A stretch of 64,000 bases of DNA from Icerya purchasi (GCA_039619475.1 CM077116.1:380456760-380520759), one strand, 5' to 3'; shown: positions 44,529 to 55,800, numbered from the stretch's first letter. The notes: generated from the sequence alone by a model not told the origin. Made by a program: numbers and translations.

Positions 44529-47107
44529 TTTTTTTTTTTTTTTTTTTTTTTTCTTGTGAAAGCAACATCCTGTACCGTGTTTAACTGCTGTGGCTATTAC
44601 AGTACGAAGATGCGCAGTTTGTTTTTATAGATATCTGATTATTCCGCTAGTTCTGATAAATTGTGTTATGGATAAAATTGCATCGGGGGAATTCTCAAGA
44701 ATGTTGGTGACTGTTTTGTTATTAATTGAAGGGGGCCGGTGAGGTGATAATGCTGGACAGTCGCATAGTATATGAGGAGTTGAGGGAGCAACATCTTGGC
44801 CATAGAAAGGACAATTCGTAGGAGAGGGGGTTCTTTGCAAAATAAAATTATGCGACATGGCCGTATGGCCTATGCGCAAGCGGCTAAGTGCACAGAAATC
44901 TCTGCGGGAGATGCTTTTTTCTGGCCACCATGGTTCCGTTGAGGGTTTAATTAACCTCGAGAAAGTCTGACACGAGGACCAATGGGTTTTCCATAAGGAC
45001 GTGAGATTATTCAAGATTATGTTCGAGAGATAAGGTGGAGGTGGGCTGTTACTAGGCGAGGGGCAATATATTTCTGCTCGGGCGGATGTATCGACGCGTT
45101 CATTTCCAGGAATCCCTGCATGGCTGGGCGCCCACAGAAAGGATACGGAGCACTGTCTCTTAATAAGTTCGTATAATACCTGCTGGGTTCGAATTGCTAC
45201 AGGATGTTTGGTGAGGGGATTAGAAATTGTCAATAAGGCCGCGGATGAATCAGATACCAGCAGGGCTTTCTGTGATGTAGGCTCTGTAGAAAGAAAATAT
45301 TCCAAACAGAAAAATACTGCGTATATTTCAGCATCCAGTACCGAGCAATTGTCATTCAGTCGAATGCTTCGAATCACGTCGCAGACTTCAAAGGAACAGG
45401 CGGTTGGGGAAGAAGTAGCCTCTGGGGTGGCCTTGGCAGCATCCGTGTAGAAAAAGACGTGGTCGGGGTATTTTTGCATTGTTGCTGTTGTCAACTGAAC
45501 GATATTCGGGTGCAGGGGTTTATTATACTTCGTCAGGGAAAAGTTAACATCAATGTTTAAAGGGGCCCACGGCGGAATCATGATGTTAGGAGCTAGGTTA
45601 GGGAAAGGGATTACGCTCACGTTGTGCTGCGATAGGAGAGCCAGGATTTCTGGGAGAGGGTCATTAGGGAACTCTGGGGTGTTGGGGAGGTCATTTGTGT
45701 CAATAGGACAGGCGCGTTTACTAGAGAAAAGAGCGAGGGTCTCACGGTGGTAATAATAGGTTCGGAAATACTTTAGTGGGGGAGTGCCTAACAAGGCACA
45801 CAAACTTACAGACGGGGAAGTTCTATGTGCGCCTAGTATCGTGCGGAGCGCCGTGTGGTGTATTGAGTCAAGGGATTTAAGTAAAGAGGGACTGGCTGAC
45901 GCATACGCCTGGGACCCGTAGTTTATTCTGGAAATGACTAAGGATTTGTATATGGAGAGGAGAGTTTTCGGAGGTACATTATACTTTGTGTTTGATACAT
46001 ATTTAAGAATAGATAGGAATTTATGACATTTAACTTTAAGATTGGATATGTGGGATCGCCAAGTTAGCTTTTGATCGAACAGTAGTCCAAGGAAAGTAGC
46101 AGTAGGGTGGAAATGAAGTGAGGAATTTTCTAGATTGAGGCGAATGCTGGAAGAGTTTTGACGTCCCCTATAGAAATCAACACAGATAGACTTAGATGGA
46201 GAAAACACAAGACCATTATTGTTACACCAGGATTGTAGTTTTGAAATAGTTTTTTGTAGGATTTTTTGAGCATTTGCTGGAAAACTGGAAGACAGGGAAA
46301 TGTTTAAGTCGTCAAAGTAGAGCCGGGCGTTTACAGGCGGAGCAATACACTCATTTATATCATTGATATAAAAAATAAACAAGGTTGCACTAAGGGCAGA
46401 TCCTTGTGGTAAGCCATTCTCAGTTTGAATGGTGCTCGATGTTGACGAACCAATCTTAACATGGAACGTTCTGTTTGTTAAAAAATTATTCAGATACTTG
46501 GCCATGTTTCCACTTATACCAGCTGTTGTCAGCTTGGATAAGAGGCCGTATCGCCATACTCTGTCGAACGCCTTTTCTATATCGAAAAAGACGGAGTATA
46601 CATGTTGGCGTCTGTGAAATGCTGTTAATATTTGCCTTTGTAGGCTCAGCAGATGATTAACTGTAGTACACTTCTTACGCCCTCCGGCTTGTGACGAGGA
46701 TAGGAGATTATTCTGTTCAAGGAAGAAAAGGAGACGCCGATTAACCATTTTTTCCAGCGTTTTTGCGAGGACACTTATGAGGGATATAGGCCTGTAGTTT
46801 TGTGGAAAAGGAGGATCTTTATTTTGCTTCAGAATAGGAATAACAACTGCTAATTTCCATGGTTCAGGGATCGATCCGGAGAACCATATTTGGTTATAGA
46901 TATGTAAGAGGAAGTTTTTCGCTGACGGAGGTAAGTGTTTTAACATATAAGGATGGATGGAATCGGGCCCAGGCGCGCTGTTTGCAGTATGGTACTGGAG
47001 TTGATAGTCTAGTTCAGAAATGGTGAAATGGCAATTGTAGGAAAGTGAGGAGTCAGAGATGATAGTTATTGGTTGTTGTTCCGTGGAATATTTCTTTAAA
47101 GAGAAGG
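44529..47107 (-). mobile_element. RT/RNase H LINE, copy 1 (5'-truncated, with target duplication)
   Basis: On the minus strand it runs from about 47107 to a poly(A) (T-run at about 44527-44552 on plus). The 7-mer CCTAATT occurs at 44522-44528 and 47108-47114, directly outside the two ends, and fits a target-site duplication. The endonuclease and the start of ORF2 are missing, so the copy is 5'-truncated. It is inserted between the repeat X segment and Jockey fragment C. A near-identical, shorter copy lies at 61824-63049. Confidence 0.88.
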
Positions 47108-47108
47108 C
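44625..47108 (-). CDS. RT-RNase H polyprotein, C-terminal 827 codons (5'-truncated)
   Basis: The frame is open from the truncated 5' end (stop at 47109-47111) to TAA at 44625, with the first Met at 46946. RT: PEPWKLAVVIPILKQNKDP, NYRPISLISVLAKTLEKMV, SVFFDIEKAFDRVWRYGLL, NGLPQGSALSATLFIFYIND and LYFDDLNISL. The last has F where the usual A of YADD stands. RNase H: FFYTDAAKATPEA, LDAEIYAVFFCLEYF, LVSDSSAAL and APSHAGIPGNERVD, with all four acidic positions present. The C-terminus has SRRDFCALSRLRIGHTAMSH and a Cys/His cluster (CPFYGQDVAPSTPHILCDCP), ending IRTSGIIRYL. RT plus RNase H places it in the I/R1/LOA group. It has no endonuclease, so this copy is not autonomous despite its clean frame. 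Confidence 0.92.
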   Translation of the reverse strand, partial: AFSLKKYSTEQQPITIISDSSLSYNCHFTISELDYQLQYHTANSAPGPDSIHPYMLKHLPPSAKNFLLHIYNQIWFSGSIPEPWKLAVVIPILKQNKDPPFPQNYRPISLISVLAKTLEKMVNRRLLFFLEQNNLLSSSQAGGRKKCTTVNHLLSLQRQILTAFHRRQHVYSVFFDIEKAFDRVWRYGLLSKLTTAGISGNMAKYLNNFLTNRTFHVKIGSSTSSTIQTENGLPQGSALSATLFIFYINDINECIAPPVNARLYFDDLNISLSSSFPANAQKILQKTISKLQSWCNNNGLVFSPSKSICVDFYRGRQNSSSIRLNLENSSLHFHPTATFLGLLFDQKLTWRSHISNLKVKCHKFLSILKYVSNTKYNVPPKTLLSIYKSLVISRINYGSQAYASASPSLLKSLDSIHHTALRTILGAHRTSPSVSLCALLGTPPLKYFRTYYYHRETLALFSSKRACPIDTNDLPNTPEFPNDPLPEILALLSQHNVSVIPFPNLAPNIMIPPWAPLNIDVNFSLTKYNKPLHPNIVQLTTATMQKYPDHVFFYTDAAKATPEATSSPTACSFEVCDVIRSIRLNDNCSVLDAEIYAVFFCLEYFLSTEPTSQKALLVSDSSAALLTISNPLTKHPVAIRTQQVLYELIKRQCSVSFLWAPSHAGIPGNERVDTSARAEIYCPSPSNSPPPPYLSNIILNNLTSLWKTHWSSCQTFSRLIKPSTEPWWPEKSISRRDFCALSRLRIGHTAMSHNFILQRTPSPTNCPFYGQDVAPSTPHILCDCPALSPHRPPSINNKTVTNILENSPDAILSITQFIRTSGIIRYL

Positions 47109-47144
47109 CTAATTAATCCACCATGTATTATAAGTTTTAAATGT

Positions 47145-48325
47145 TAAAGATACTTTTTAATATCGATCGTCTGGTTAACAAAATTGAAGAAACATTTGAA
47201 AAAAAAAGAATTACTTCGGCTGTCTTCCTTGATGTACAACAGGCATTTGATAAAGTATGGCATCCGGGAATACTTTACAAATGCAAAAAAGTACTACCAA
47301 TTCAGTATTACAATATTTTGAAATCCTACTTACAAGACAGGTATTTCCGAGTTGTAGTAAATGGAACAGAATCATCCATATATAAAATTGAGGCAGGTGT
47401 ACCTTAGGGAAGTGTGCTTGGTCCTCTCTTGTATTTATTGTTTACTTATGATATGCTAGAGACAGATGACGCACTACTAGCAACATTCGCTGACGACATG
47501 GCAATTATGGCAACGCACAAGAACCCAGAAAAATCCACAGAAAATTTACAAAATGTGCTAAATAAAATCATTGATTGGCTGAATAAATGGAAAATAGTAA
47601 TAAATGAAAATAAAAGTAGCCGCATTATTTTTACAAAGAGAAAAATTGTACGTAACAAATATCATATATCTATAAATAACAAACATATTCATCTGTAAAA
47701 TATCTTGGAGTACATCTAGATGAAACACTTACGTGGCTTCATCATATCAAGACAAAAATAATAGAACTAAATTTGAAAACAAGACAACTTCATTGGTTGC
47801 TTGGACCGCGTTCCCAATTACATATTTCAAATAAAATATTACTATGCCACATGGTATTAAAACCGATGTGGCTGTACGCAGCTGAATTATGGGGATGCGC
47901 TTCCAAAAGTAGTATGGATAGAATACAGCGCTATCAAAATAAGATGCTACGATCATTGGTAGGAGCACCATGGTTTGTGTCCAACCAAACACTGCATCAG
48001 GATTTACAAGTGAAATATGTTACTGAAAAAATAAAGCAGGCGGTTAAAAATCACTTGTCGAAGTTAAAAGGACATGAAAATGCTCTCGCAACGAATTTAC
48101 TACAACGACCAACAAGTTGTAACAGGTTGAAAAGAAGAAACGTTATTGACCTAAAGTGATTATTCGATAAATAAATTCGGGATCGGCTGATGGGCAGATC
48201 TTGAAATTCACGATCTTATTCCATTAAAATCTAGTAAATGACTCTATATAGTCAGTTCTAGATGTGAAGAAGAAAAAAAAACAACAAAAAAAAACAACAA
48301 AAAAAAACAAAAAAAAAACTTCAGT
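47145..48325 (+). pseudogene. Jockey-clade ORF2 3' half, copy C
   Basis: It starts inside RT (NIDRLVNKIEETFEKKRI against STIDQLHRVVSVIENSLETK in copy B), then VFLDVQQAFDKVWHPGILY. The frame has a stop in GVP*GSVLGP (TAG for CAG at 47406-47408), then LATFADDMAIMATHKNPEKS. A frameshift near 47695 is followed by SVKYLGVHLDETLTWLHHIK and the frame 47773-48159 (GPRSQLHISNKILLCHMVLK, VGAPWFVSNQTLHQDLQVKY, ending LKRRNVIDLK). The 3' UTR ends in an A-rich, CAAC-interrupted tract (48268-48320). It is 5'-truncated and inactive, and a different subfamily from A and B. Confidence 0.9.
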
Positions 48326-48370
48326 TATTCACTTTTGTTATTCATTGAAATCTATGGAAATTTTAAAAAA

Positions 48371-48895
48371 ATTATTTTTTTTTTTTTTTTTTTTTTTTTG
48401 AGTGCTGTGTACAGCTGCCGGGGCTATTACGACACTATGGCAATCGGAAAGTTAAATGGTTCGAAATAAGTTAGTTGTATAAAGAAACCGAATAGTGTCT
48501 GCAATGTTCAAAGCCGAGTTGGCCAAAGACGACTGCAAAGACGCTATGCGGAGCTTAGCGCGCTGGAGCGCGAAGGAGGGGCACTCCAGGAGCAGGTGTT
48601 TTAGTGTAGGAGCGGGGGAAAAGGAGCAAAAGGGGTATTCGAAAGGGGGCTCGCAATTAAGTAAGAGATGATCATGAGTCAGCGAAATATATACAATGCG
48701 GAGTCTTGCCATAACCACAAAGTGGGTTCTGGGGAGGTCAGAAGGAGGAAACCAAGGGTCAATTCCATGTTTTATCTCATTGTTGTTTTATTTATTTTTA
48801 TAGTTGAGAGCCGCTCTCTGTTGTATTCTATCATTAGATTTAAGAAACGATGATGTATCGATCGCGTTATAAACAGAAATAGAATTTTTTATAAT
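48371..48895 (-). pseudogene. LINE C-terminal fragment (RNase H end and Cys/His region)
   Basis: The minus-strand poly(A) is the T-run 48375-48399. The reading from about 48880 gives AIDTSSFLKSNDRIQQRAAL, a stop, then GIDPWFPPSDLPRTHFVVMA, RLRIVYISLTHDHLLLNCEP and PTLKHLLLECPSFALQRAK, ending FLYTTNLFRTI (stop at 48452). This order (RLRI..T.LTH..LL, C, then HLLLECP) is the region after RNase H in I-type and related LINEs. The 3' UTR (CCCCGGCAGCTGTACACAGC) resembles that of copies 1 and 2 (CCACAGCAGTTAAACACGGT). It is a distinct, older, strongly 5'-truncated family. Confidence 0.8.
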
Positions 48896-49209
48896 CTCTT
48901 ATTACTCTTCTAGGAATGTAAATGTCCACTGATCTCCAGTAGACTGTGGGTAATCGCAATTCTACAATATGTTACGTGCATTCCATGTGTAAATAAGTTT
49001 ATCGTATTTCTGTTTTAAAGTGTAAAAATATACTTTTTCAATAGTTTTTTTTTTTTTTTTTTTAAATTATATTTTCATAGTAATTTTATTTACATATAAA
49101 TAATGGTAAAAATTTGTATGCTCCCGTATTCTAACGTTCTGTGTTCTTCGTTCGTTCGTTAAAGTGCTTATCTGCAAAATATACGGTATAAACTTTTACT
49201 CTGACATAG

Positions 49210-50590
49210 TATGAAGAATTAATTTCCAGCAAGGATAACCGAATAGCTCAACTGCAAAAGCAGGTAAATGAGCTTATAGAAAGATTAAACTACGTTGATC
49301 AGTCACATTGTGTGGAAGTGCAAACTTCTACACGTGATGGTACTCCCTCTAAATCAATAGATATTTCAACTGTGCCTGACATTACCAAATGAGAATTAGC
49401 CAGTAAATAAATTTACTCCACTTCCGCTACCTATATTTGTGATTAATGTTAAAAACCTCAATTTACTTAAAAATAAAGTAATCACATAAATAAAAAAATA
49501 ACCTCCCTTTAAGGGACTTCCTAGTGGAGACATTAAAATATCTGTTCGCGATAGCGATGATTACCAGCCTTTTTAAAAGATCTGAATAGTAATTTAGCAA
49601 GTACGTCAAAGGAACTACGTATCACACGTTTCAAGCGAAATCTGAATGTTCTTTTGTGTTTGTGATCCATGGATTACCGCCATCAATCGACCATGAGGAC
49701 ATAAAGAATGACTGGAAAAATTGGTCATGAAACTATTCGGATAACACCTATAGTAAAAATAGATAGGGATACGGAAGGAAGACGGCAAATCAACAATTTT
49801 CCACTGTTCAAAATCGAAATTTCCCCAAAAGCGAACAATAAAAACGTATACGAAATAACTAACCTTGCACATTGTAAAGTCCCTATCGAACCTCCTCACA
49901 AAAACAATAAAATCAAACAGTGTCATCACTGTCAACGAATAGGGTATACCGAAAATTACTGTACTCATCCTCCTCGTTGTGTAAAATGTGCCCGTAACCA
50001 TCTCACCAAAGAGTGTAAGGAACTTAAAAAAGACCAACTAAAATGTGTTTTATGCGGTATGACAGGACATACATTTAACTACGCCGGGTAGTACGAAGTC
50101 CACCAAAAGTCGAAAACGCAGTCCTAGCCTATAAAAAAAAGTGGTAGATCGTGTTTTATAGAGGAACGGATCAGACCTGCAGCAAAAGTGCAAGCAGGAA
50201 AAACATTTGCGCATGCAACCAAATTGAATTTAAACCACAGGAACAATCGCAAATTCCTCTACAACGACAAGATCCAACCATTAATGACGTTATGGCTATA
50301 CTTCACAATATCCAAACTAGTATTAACCAGCTAAACATAAGTGTTAATCAGTTAGAAACTAAACCTTTGGGCCGACACACAAAAGGCCAAGGGAAAAAAA
50401 TGAAATGACACTGACTCTTCGTTTCGAATACTAACCTGGACCATTGGCATCAATGGCTTGAGTCAAAGAGCTCAAGAACTCGAGGCTTTTCTTAACACAA
50501 ATCTTATTGACGTCGCATTGACCTCGGAAACACATTTTACAACAAAAAGTTTTATCAGAATTCACGGCTACACTACATATTGGACTAACC
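49210..50590 (+). pseudogene. Jockey-type ORF1 and start of ORF2, copy D (decayed)
   Basis: A coiled-coil-like start (DNRIAQLQKQVNELIERLNY) is followed, with stops, by LPSGDIKISVRDSDDYQPF, then TTYHTFQAKSECSFVFVIHG and LPPSIDHEDIKNDW. This aligns with HTYQMKQDRAYKVVIRHLHF in copy B. The frame 49708-50091 carries CHHCQRIGYTENYC, CVKCARNHLTKEC and CVLCGMTGHTFNYAG, where the last Cys is lost. The frame 50151-50408 is the Gln-rich gag end. ORF2 starts near 50425 (RILTWTIGINGLSQRAQELE, then TSETHFTTKSFIRIHGYTTY) and breaks off at 50590, where the foldback repeat begins. Inactive. Confidence 0.85.
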
Positions 50591-50795
50591 AAAGCTTTTC
50601 ATAATGGTACTAAGCCTAATATGGACCCGAAGAGAATATCAGGCCCGTTTTTTTTGCTCATGGGATCCGCCCTTACTTTCTTCCAGATAATTCTCTGGTA
50701 TAACCAATATTTAATTTCGGATTAGGTATATACATCTGAAAGTGACTTGGATTCTTGGATTCGGAACGAGACAAGTTTTGGAAATCTACGACAAC
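50585..50795. repeat. Partial copy of the 20.4-21.4 kb foldback element
   Basis: It matches the right arm of the element at 20371-21368: AAGCTTTTCATAATGGTACT..AGCCTAAT, ACCAATATTTAATTT..GATTAGGT and CGGAACGAGACAA. It interrupts the endonuclease of copy D. The other arm is not seen. Confidence 0.75.
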
Positions 50796-52430
50796 TCTGG
50801 TTTGATAGTTTACCTTAAATATCGATTTTCATAAAATTTATCTTTCTACTTTTGACTTCCGCTGCACTTCCTAACTGGCGGCAGAATACAGATGATGTAA
50901 AAATTCGATGTAGCGAAATCGTTTAAGTGTACTAGAAAAAAAAACGAAACAAATTAAGCTGCTTTAAAATTTCACCCCCTTTCTCCCCGCTAACATCATA
51001 TTTGCTTAGTAAAAATAATATTATCAGCTTAATACTAACGGGAGTGAATATACTTAAACGGGTAGTACTGAGCAAGAGCGACTTATTGATTAATGGTTCG
51101 AAATTTGGAATTCCAGAAGTCGCTTTCAATATATTAGACTATAATCTCACATAGGCTGAATGTTTCGCAATAAGTCTGACTATCGATAACGCACCAGAAA
51201 GAGGAAAGCACCAGGTTTGTCACTGCGAGTTATCAACTGCCGCCGATTAATTAAGTTTTGTCATTAGCTTCATTTATGTAATGGCCACTTCAGATGAGCA
51301 AACCGCAAGTACACAGAAGTATGTTGATAGCTTGCAGGGCGCATTGTCCTCCACGGTGAGAGTAGCTCTATATTATTTACAGTTCGGGAACTCCTCCGCA
51401 GGGAGCAAATATGAGAATAGGTATTAAGATAAAATGCGCTAGTTCTTTAGAGACCAGTTGAACCGCGCAATAATCGGCTCAGTACGCGCAGCTGTTGTTT
51501 ATTATTTATTTATTATTACATTGCACACACAGAGCAACCGGGCGTTCTCTGTTAAATAATAATAAAAATACGTCCATTTGAAATATCCGACCGCGATTTC
51601 CTTCTCTTTCGTCACTCTGCCTCTGTCTGCAAACCAAAAAACAAAAAAAAGTCAACCAATTGACGCACACGTGGCACATAACTGTCCCGCTATGCTACAT
51701 CTCTTTTTACACTTCGCCTTCTAACGGAGTCTGTAACTTTTTTCGTCATTCTCGTTGGTCGTTTCTGGCTCTGATCTCTCTCTTTTACTCGTGATTACTC
51801 TAATTTCTGCAGACTTCGTACACAAGTGCTTTCATTATAATACACTTCAACCACTGACCGCGCTACAGTTTCGTCCTCAGCCACGACGTAGAACTGTATC
51901 TGCTTAAAGAACTATACTTACCGCTGGAGACAGTCGGTCGTTGAAGCTTGTAACTTTTCTTCCAGTCGGAGGCTACTTTGCATAAATTAGCAGATTAAAT
52001 AAAACTGGTCTAGGTTGCAAAATACATTCCGCTCCGCCGTTGGTATACTTCTTATCTAACAGTAAGAATAATACGAATATTCCATTTCAACGATCATTAA
52101 CACGGTACAAAAAATAAATGAATACCATGTAATAATGGTAGTATTGAAACTAGTTTTAAAAACAAAGAACTGATGATAAATCATTTAATTTTTAAAACAT
52201 AAATTACACAATCATATCTTTATGATATACACCTATATAAAAATATATGCAGATATATATATATATTAATGACAACGGCATTTTTAGTCCGACCCCTGCT
52301 ACTTTTTTAATCTCAAAATGTGACATTAAATAAAGATTTATAAAGAATGATGTCAATTTTCCTTGTTCTACGCGAAGTGTAGAAGTGTTAGAGCTGAGAG
52401 TCCGGTGGTGACCCCGCAGATACGAAGAGC
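50796..52430. other. Non-coding stretch
   Basis: No gene is recognised. It has a CT-rich part with TCTCTCTTTTACTC (51600-51800) and AT-rich flanks; a TA-repeat lies at 52254-52266. Confidence 0.5.
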
Positions 52431-52875
52431 TGAAACTCATTTTACCTTTTTATTCAGCCTAGTCCTCCTTCTTGTTCTTGGTTCTATCATTTTCCTACTC
52501 TTAAATGTTTTTCCATCATTACCATCTGCCGTCTGCGGTTCAATCATACTTTGCTCCCATCCTCTCGGCATCGTTTTGCTCTTTTCCCATCCCCTTATTG
52601 TCCTTTGCACTCTGGCGACTGTTCCTTTGTTTGTGATCCTGACCACGTGCTGTTTGAATGTGCCAGTCTTTCCTCCGAGCGTAATATCCTGTACGTTCAG
52701 CTGTTAAAGCTGAATTATCCTACTCCATATAGTGCTTCCTATATCTTAGCTTTGCCGTCATCCAATGTGGTTCCTATTCTTGTCTCTTTTCTGTCATCGA
52801 TCTCTGACCGGATTAAAATTTAATCTTTAATCTACTCCATTTGTCCTGGGTAGCTGCCCTTAGTCGGCCAAGCCC

Positions 52876-52901
<26 letters not shown>
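52430..52901 (+). pseudogene. I-type LINE C-terminus with poly(A)
   Basis: The reading WFYHFPTLKCFSIITICRLR, then FNHTLLPSSRHRFALFPSPY, then CPLHSGDCSFVCDPDHVLFE, then CASLSSERNILYVQLLKLNY shows the RLRFNH...P and C..D.DHVLFEC pattern found after RNase H in I-type LINEs. The frame ends SISDRIKI with TAA at 52821-52823. A 3' UTR (GTCCTGGGTAGCTGCCCTTA, then GTCGGCCAAGCCC) leads to an A-run (52875-52901). The same 3' ends are found at 19.96, 23.1 and 28.17 kb. Upstream coding sequence is missing; strongly 5'-truncated. Confidence 0.8.
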
Positions 52902-52906
<5 letters not shown>

Positions 52907-52909
52907 TGA

Positions 52910-53307
52910 GTTATATATATATATTAATTACAACGTAATTCTTAGGCTACCCCCCATTCGAAAAAATGTCCCAATTTTATGTAACGTTTGTTATATTTTA
53001 TAGGATTTTTGTGATTGTTATTTTAAAAATGTCACAATTTTATGTAATGAAATATGTAACGAAAAATGTAACGAAAAAATGTCTTAATTTTATATAACGG
53101 AAGGTAAATGTTAGAATAGGATTTTTGTGGTTATGTTATTTTTTTTTTGTGTTGATGCCAGTAAGAATTACGTTGTAAATTTTGATCATTTTATACAAAG
53201 TATAGAAGAGAAAGAGACAGGAATGAAAGCAGGAGGGGTGGGGTCAAGTGTGCCCCTTGCGAGGCCAAAGTGGCCGAGTTTATAATATATATATATATAT
53301 ATATATT
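52910..53307 (-). repeat. AT-embedded repeat family, copy 2 (inverted)
   Basis: On the minus strand it starts at ATATAAACTCGGCC (about 53284) and includes TGTCTCTTTCTCTTCTATAC, AAAATTTACAACGTAATTCT and, at the other end, CTAAGAATTACGTTGTAATT (52920-52945). TA repeats flank both ends. The motif TTACAACGTAATTCTTA at 52925 and its complement at 53163-53179 are an internal inverted repeat. The inside has several copies of AATTTTATGTAACG-like units. Confidence 0.75.
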
Positions 53308-53574
53308 GTCGTAAACTACAATGAAACTCCTTTAATTTTGATTTACATATTAATGTAAATTTTATTATCTTCAGTTCTATGTAATACATTGAAACGCTTC
53401 AAAATCTATCTAACATCTTAAGAAATTTGTTACTTTATTCTCAGACAACGGAATAGCAATGTATACTCACGTCTTTGGTTTTTATCGTATATAACTGAAT
53501 ACCGTAACAATCTGACTTTTGTCCAGCTTTTCTTTGAAGAATCTTAACTATCAATAAATTAGAGTTCATAATAT

Positions 53575-54655
53575 AAACACCGTAGACTATGAAGAAGCCG
53601 TTGACAAAGTGAATTGGGATCAACTTTTTCCACTTCTACAGCGCATCGGTTGCCTCAGAAGATCATTACCCTCATCTACAATCTATTTAATGGACAACAA
53701 GCTGTAATTAGAACCAGAGACGGTGAAACTGAACCAGTAAAAATCAGAAGAGGAGTTTGACAAGGTTGCCCACTGTTGCCTGATTTATTTAATATTGTAG
53801 CAGAGCTAATTCTGTTGGAATCCTTTGATGACATAGCACACGGCATAAAAGTGGGAGGACGAAAAGTGCGCACTATTAAATACGCGGATGATGTGACCTT
53901 ACTAGCAGACAGTCCACGTATGTTGCAGAAAATGATAAACAAAATGAAGGAATCAGCAGCAAAGTTCGGAATGCTAAATGATACTAAAAAGACCAAAATA
54001 ATGACAATTGGCCTGAGACCGCATCGGGTAAACATTACAATTGATATTACAAAGCTAGAACAGATTTCAGCTTTTAAATATCTGGGTAGCACTATTACCG
54101 AAGATGGACGCAGTTGCCAAGACATGCGGGAACGGCTTGCAATGGGAAAACAGGCTTTAATGAAAAAGATAAAAATAATCGTCAGAAAAACGATGTCCAT
54201 AGAACTATGAAAGCGCATCATCAAGATATACGTATGGTCGGTAGCTTTTTATAGTTCGGAAACGTGGACATGTACAAAACGAGAGAAGGACGAGATAGAG
54301 GCATTTGAAATGTGGTGCTGGAGATGAATGGAGAAGATAAGCTGGACGGAAAGGAGGACCAATCAAGAAATTTTAAACTGAATCGGTGAAACACGGCAGG
54401 TGCTGAACCAAATTAAAAGTCGAAAACTGCTTCGGATGGGCCATGTGCTCCGACATGGAGGATTGCTGCGGGATATAATGGAAGGATACATCCCGGGAAG
54501 ACGTGTAAGAGGTAGGCCACGATTAAGCTGGGTAGATAAGCTGACAAGAGATTCCGGCTGCGCCAGTTACTCAGAAATGAAAAGGACGACCAATAACCGA
54601 TACGAATGGAAAAGACGATGCTGCACCAGATGATGATGATGATGATGAGAAATAT
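53575..54655 (+). pseudogene. RTE-type retrotransposon RT, 3' part with (GAT)n tail
   Basis: It starts within RT at VDYEEAVDKVNWDQLFPLL. IRRGV*QGCPL has TGA for CGA at 53758-53760. The frame 53776-54210 then runs LPDLFNIVAELILLESFDDI, KVRTIKYADDVTLLADSPRM and ISAFKYLGSTITEDGRSCQD, with intact YADD. A stop is followed by IIKIYVWSVAFYSSETWTCT, EIEAFEMWCWR, a stop, and RTNQEIL. The frame 54400-54633 is RKLLRMGHVLRHGGLLRDIM, then GYIPGRRVRGRPRLSWVDKL, ending EWKRRCCTR. The tail TGATGATGATGATGATGATG is at 54631-54650. This is the best preserved of the RTE-type fragments here. It is inactive and 5'-truncated. Confidence 0.9.
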
Positions 54656-54853
54656 AAACACGACATACTTGTAATAAAAAAACTTAAAAAACGTAAAGAA
54701 CCTAAAAAAACGTAATAACGTAATAATATAAATAATAATAAATTAAAATACGTCAAGTGCCTTAGTAACCGTAATATTAGCTAGTAATAACTTAATACGC
54801 GTTGTCTCGAAAAAGCGTAAGCCAGAAATAATAGTAAAAATTAAATTATTTAA

Positions 54854-54877
54854 ATATATATATATATATATATATTC
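54854..54877. repeat. (TA)n microsatellite
   Basis: Pure TA repeat of about 22 bases. Confidence 0.9.
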
Positions 54878-54961
54878 TCTCACCTGATATATACAGAAAC
54901 CTGCGATTGTAAGTCCGAATTATTTAACAATCGCTCAACACTACATGCAGACTAATGTGTA

Positions 54962-55608
54962 CACTATAATATATATAAACTCGGCCATTTTGGCTTTGCA
55001 AGGGCCTGCGCCTCTTGAACCCTCATGTTTACATTTCTGTCTCTTTCTCTTATATATTTTGTATAAAATGATCAAAATTTACAACGTAATTCTAAATCAA
55101 TCCATATGAATATAAGCTGTACGCGAACAAACGTAAAAAAAAAAAAAAAACAAACGAGAAGAACGTTGTAACCTCTCTTTTTTTGGAAGTCGGTAACGAA
55201 GCTACATTTTCATGTTAATTTTGCAAATTAATAGCCTTTTAAGTCAACCGCTTCTGTTATATTAATAAAAAATAATAAGAAAGAAAAATTATCCAAAGGA
55301 ACCACATTTTTTCACGTTTTCTGACCAATACCCAATTTATGTTCACCGATTTTCGTCATTACTCACATGGTATCTAGGTTAAATCTTTTTAATGGAGAAA
55401 GAATTAGTAAAATTAGTCTATATAAATATGACATAAAAAAAAAAACAACAAAAATAAACGCGACGAACGTAACTACGAACGTTACATAAAATTGGAATAA
55501 TTTTTGGGACATTAATCATTATCTAAAATTAGTACCTTTTTTTCGTTACATAAAATTGAAAATTTTTCTAATGTAGGCTGGCCTAAGAATTACGTTGTAA
55601 TTAATATA
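54962..55608 (+). repeat. AT-embedded repeat family, copy 3
   Basis: It starts ATATATATAAACTCGGCC, then TGTCTCTTTCTCTTATATAT and AAAATTTACAACGTAATTCT. It ends with CGTTACATAAAATTGAAAAT and GGCCTAAGAATTACGTTGTA before TA repeats. It is the inverse of copy 2, with extra sequence in the middle (about 55110-55490). Copies 2 and 3 enclose the RTE fragment at 53575-54655 as a large inverted pair. Confidence 0.75.
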
Positions 55609-55610
55609 TA

Positions 55611-55800
55611 TATATATATAAACTCGGCCGTTGGAGCCTCGCAGGGTGGTAGGCTCCCTTGATCCCCAATCTTTTTTCTTTTAAACTGTTTTTATTGACT
55701 GTGTCATTTTTAGCCGTCTTGTAAAAAATTGTGACGGACATTGTAACGGGATATTTTTTGTAAGGTACCCCGGACTAAGAATGAGATGGTCATTAATAGT
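55611..55800 (+). repeat. AT-embedded repeat family, copy 4
   Basis: It starts TATATAAACTCGGCCGTTGG right after the TA tract that ends copy 3, has TGTGTCATTTTTAGCCGTC as in copy 1, and ends CCCGGACTAAGAATGAGATG with GTCATTAATAG. Copies 3 and 4 are adjacent in the same orientation. Confidence 0.6.

Noticed and set aside
49037..49064. T-run as the poly(A) of another minus-strand LINE
   Set aside because: No LINE coding sequence or 3' UTR similarity follows it on the minus strand.
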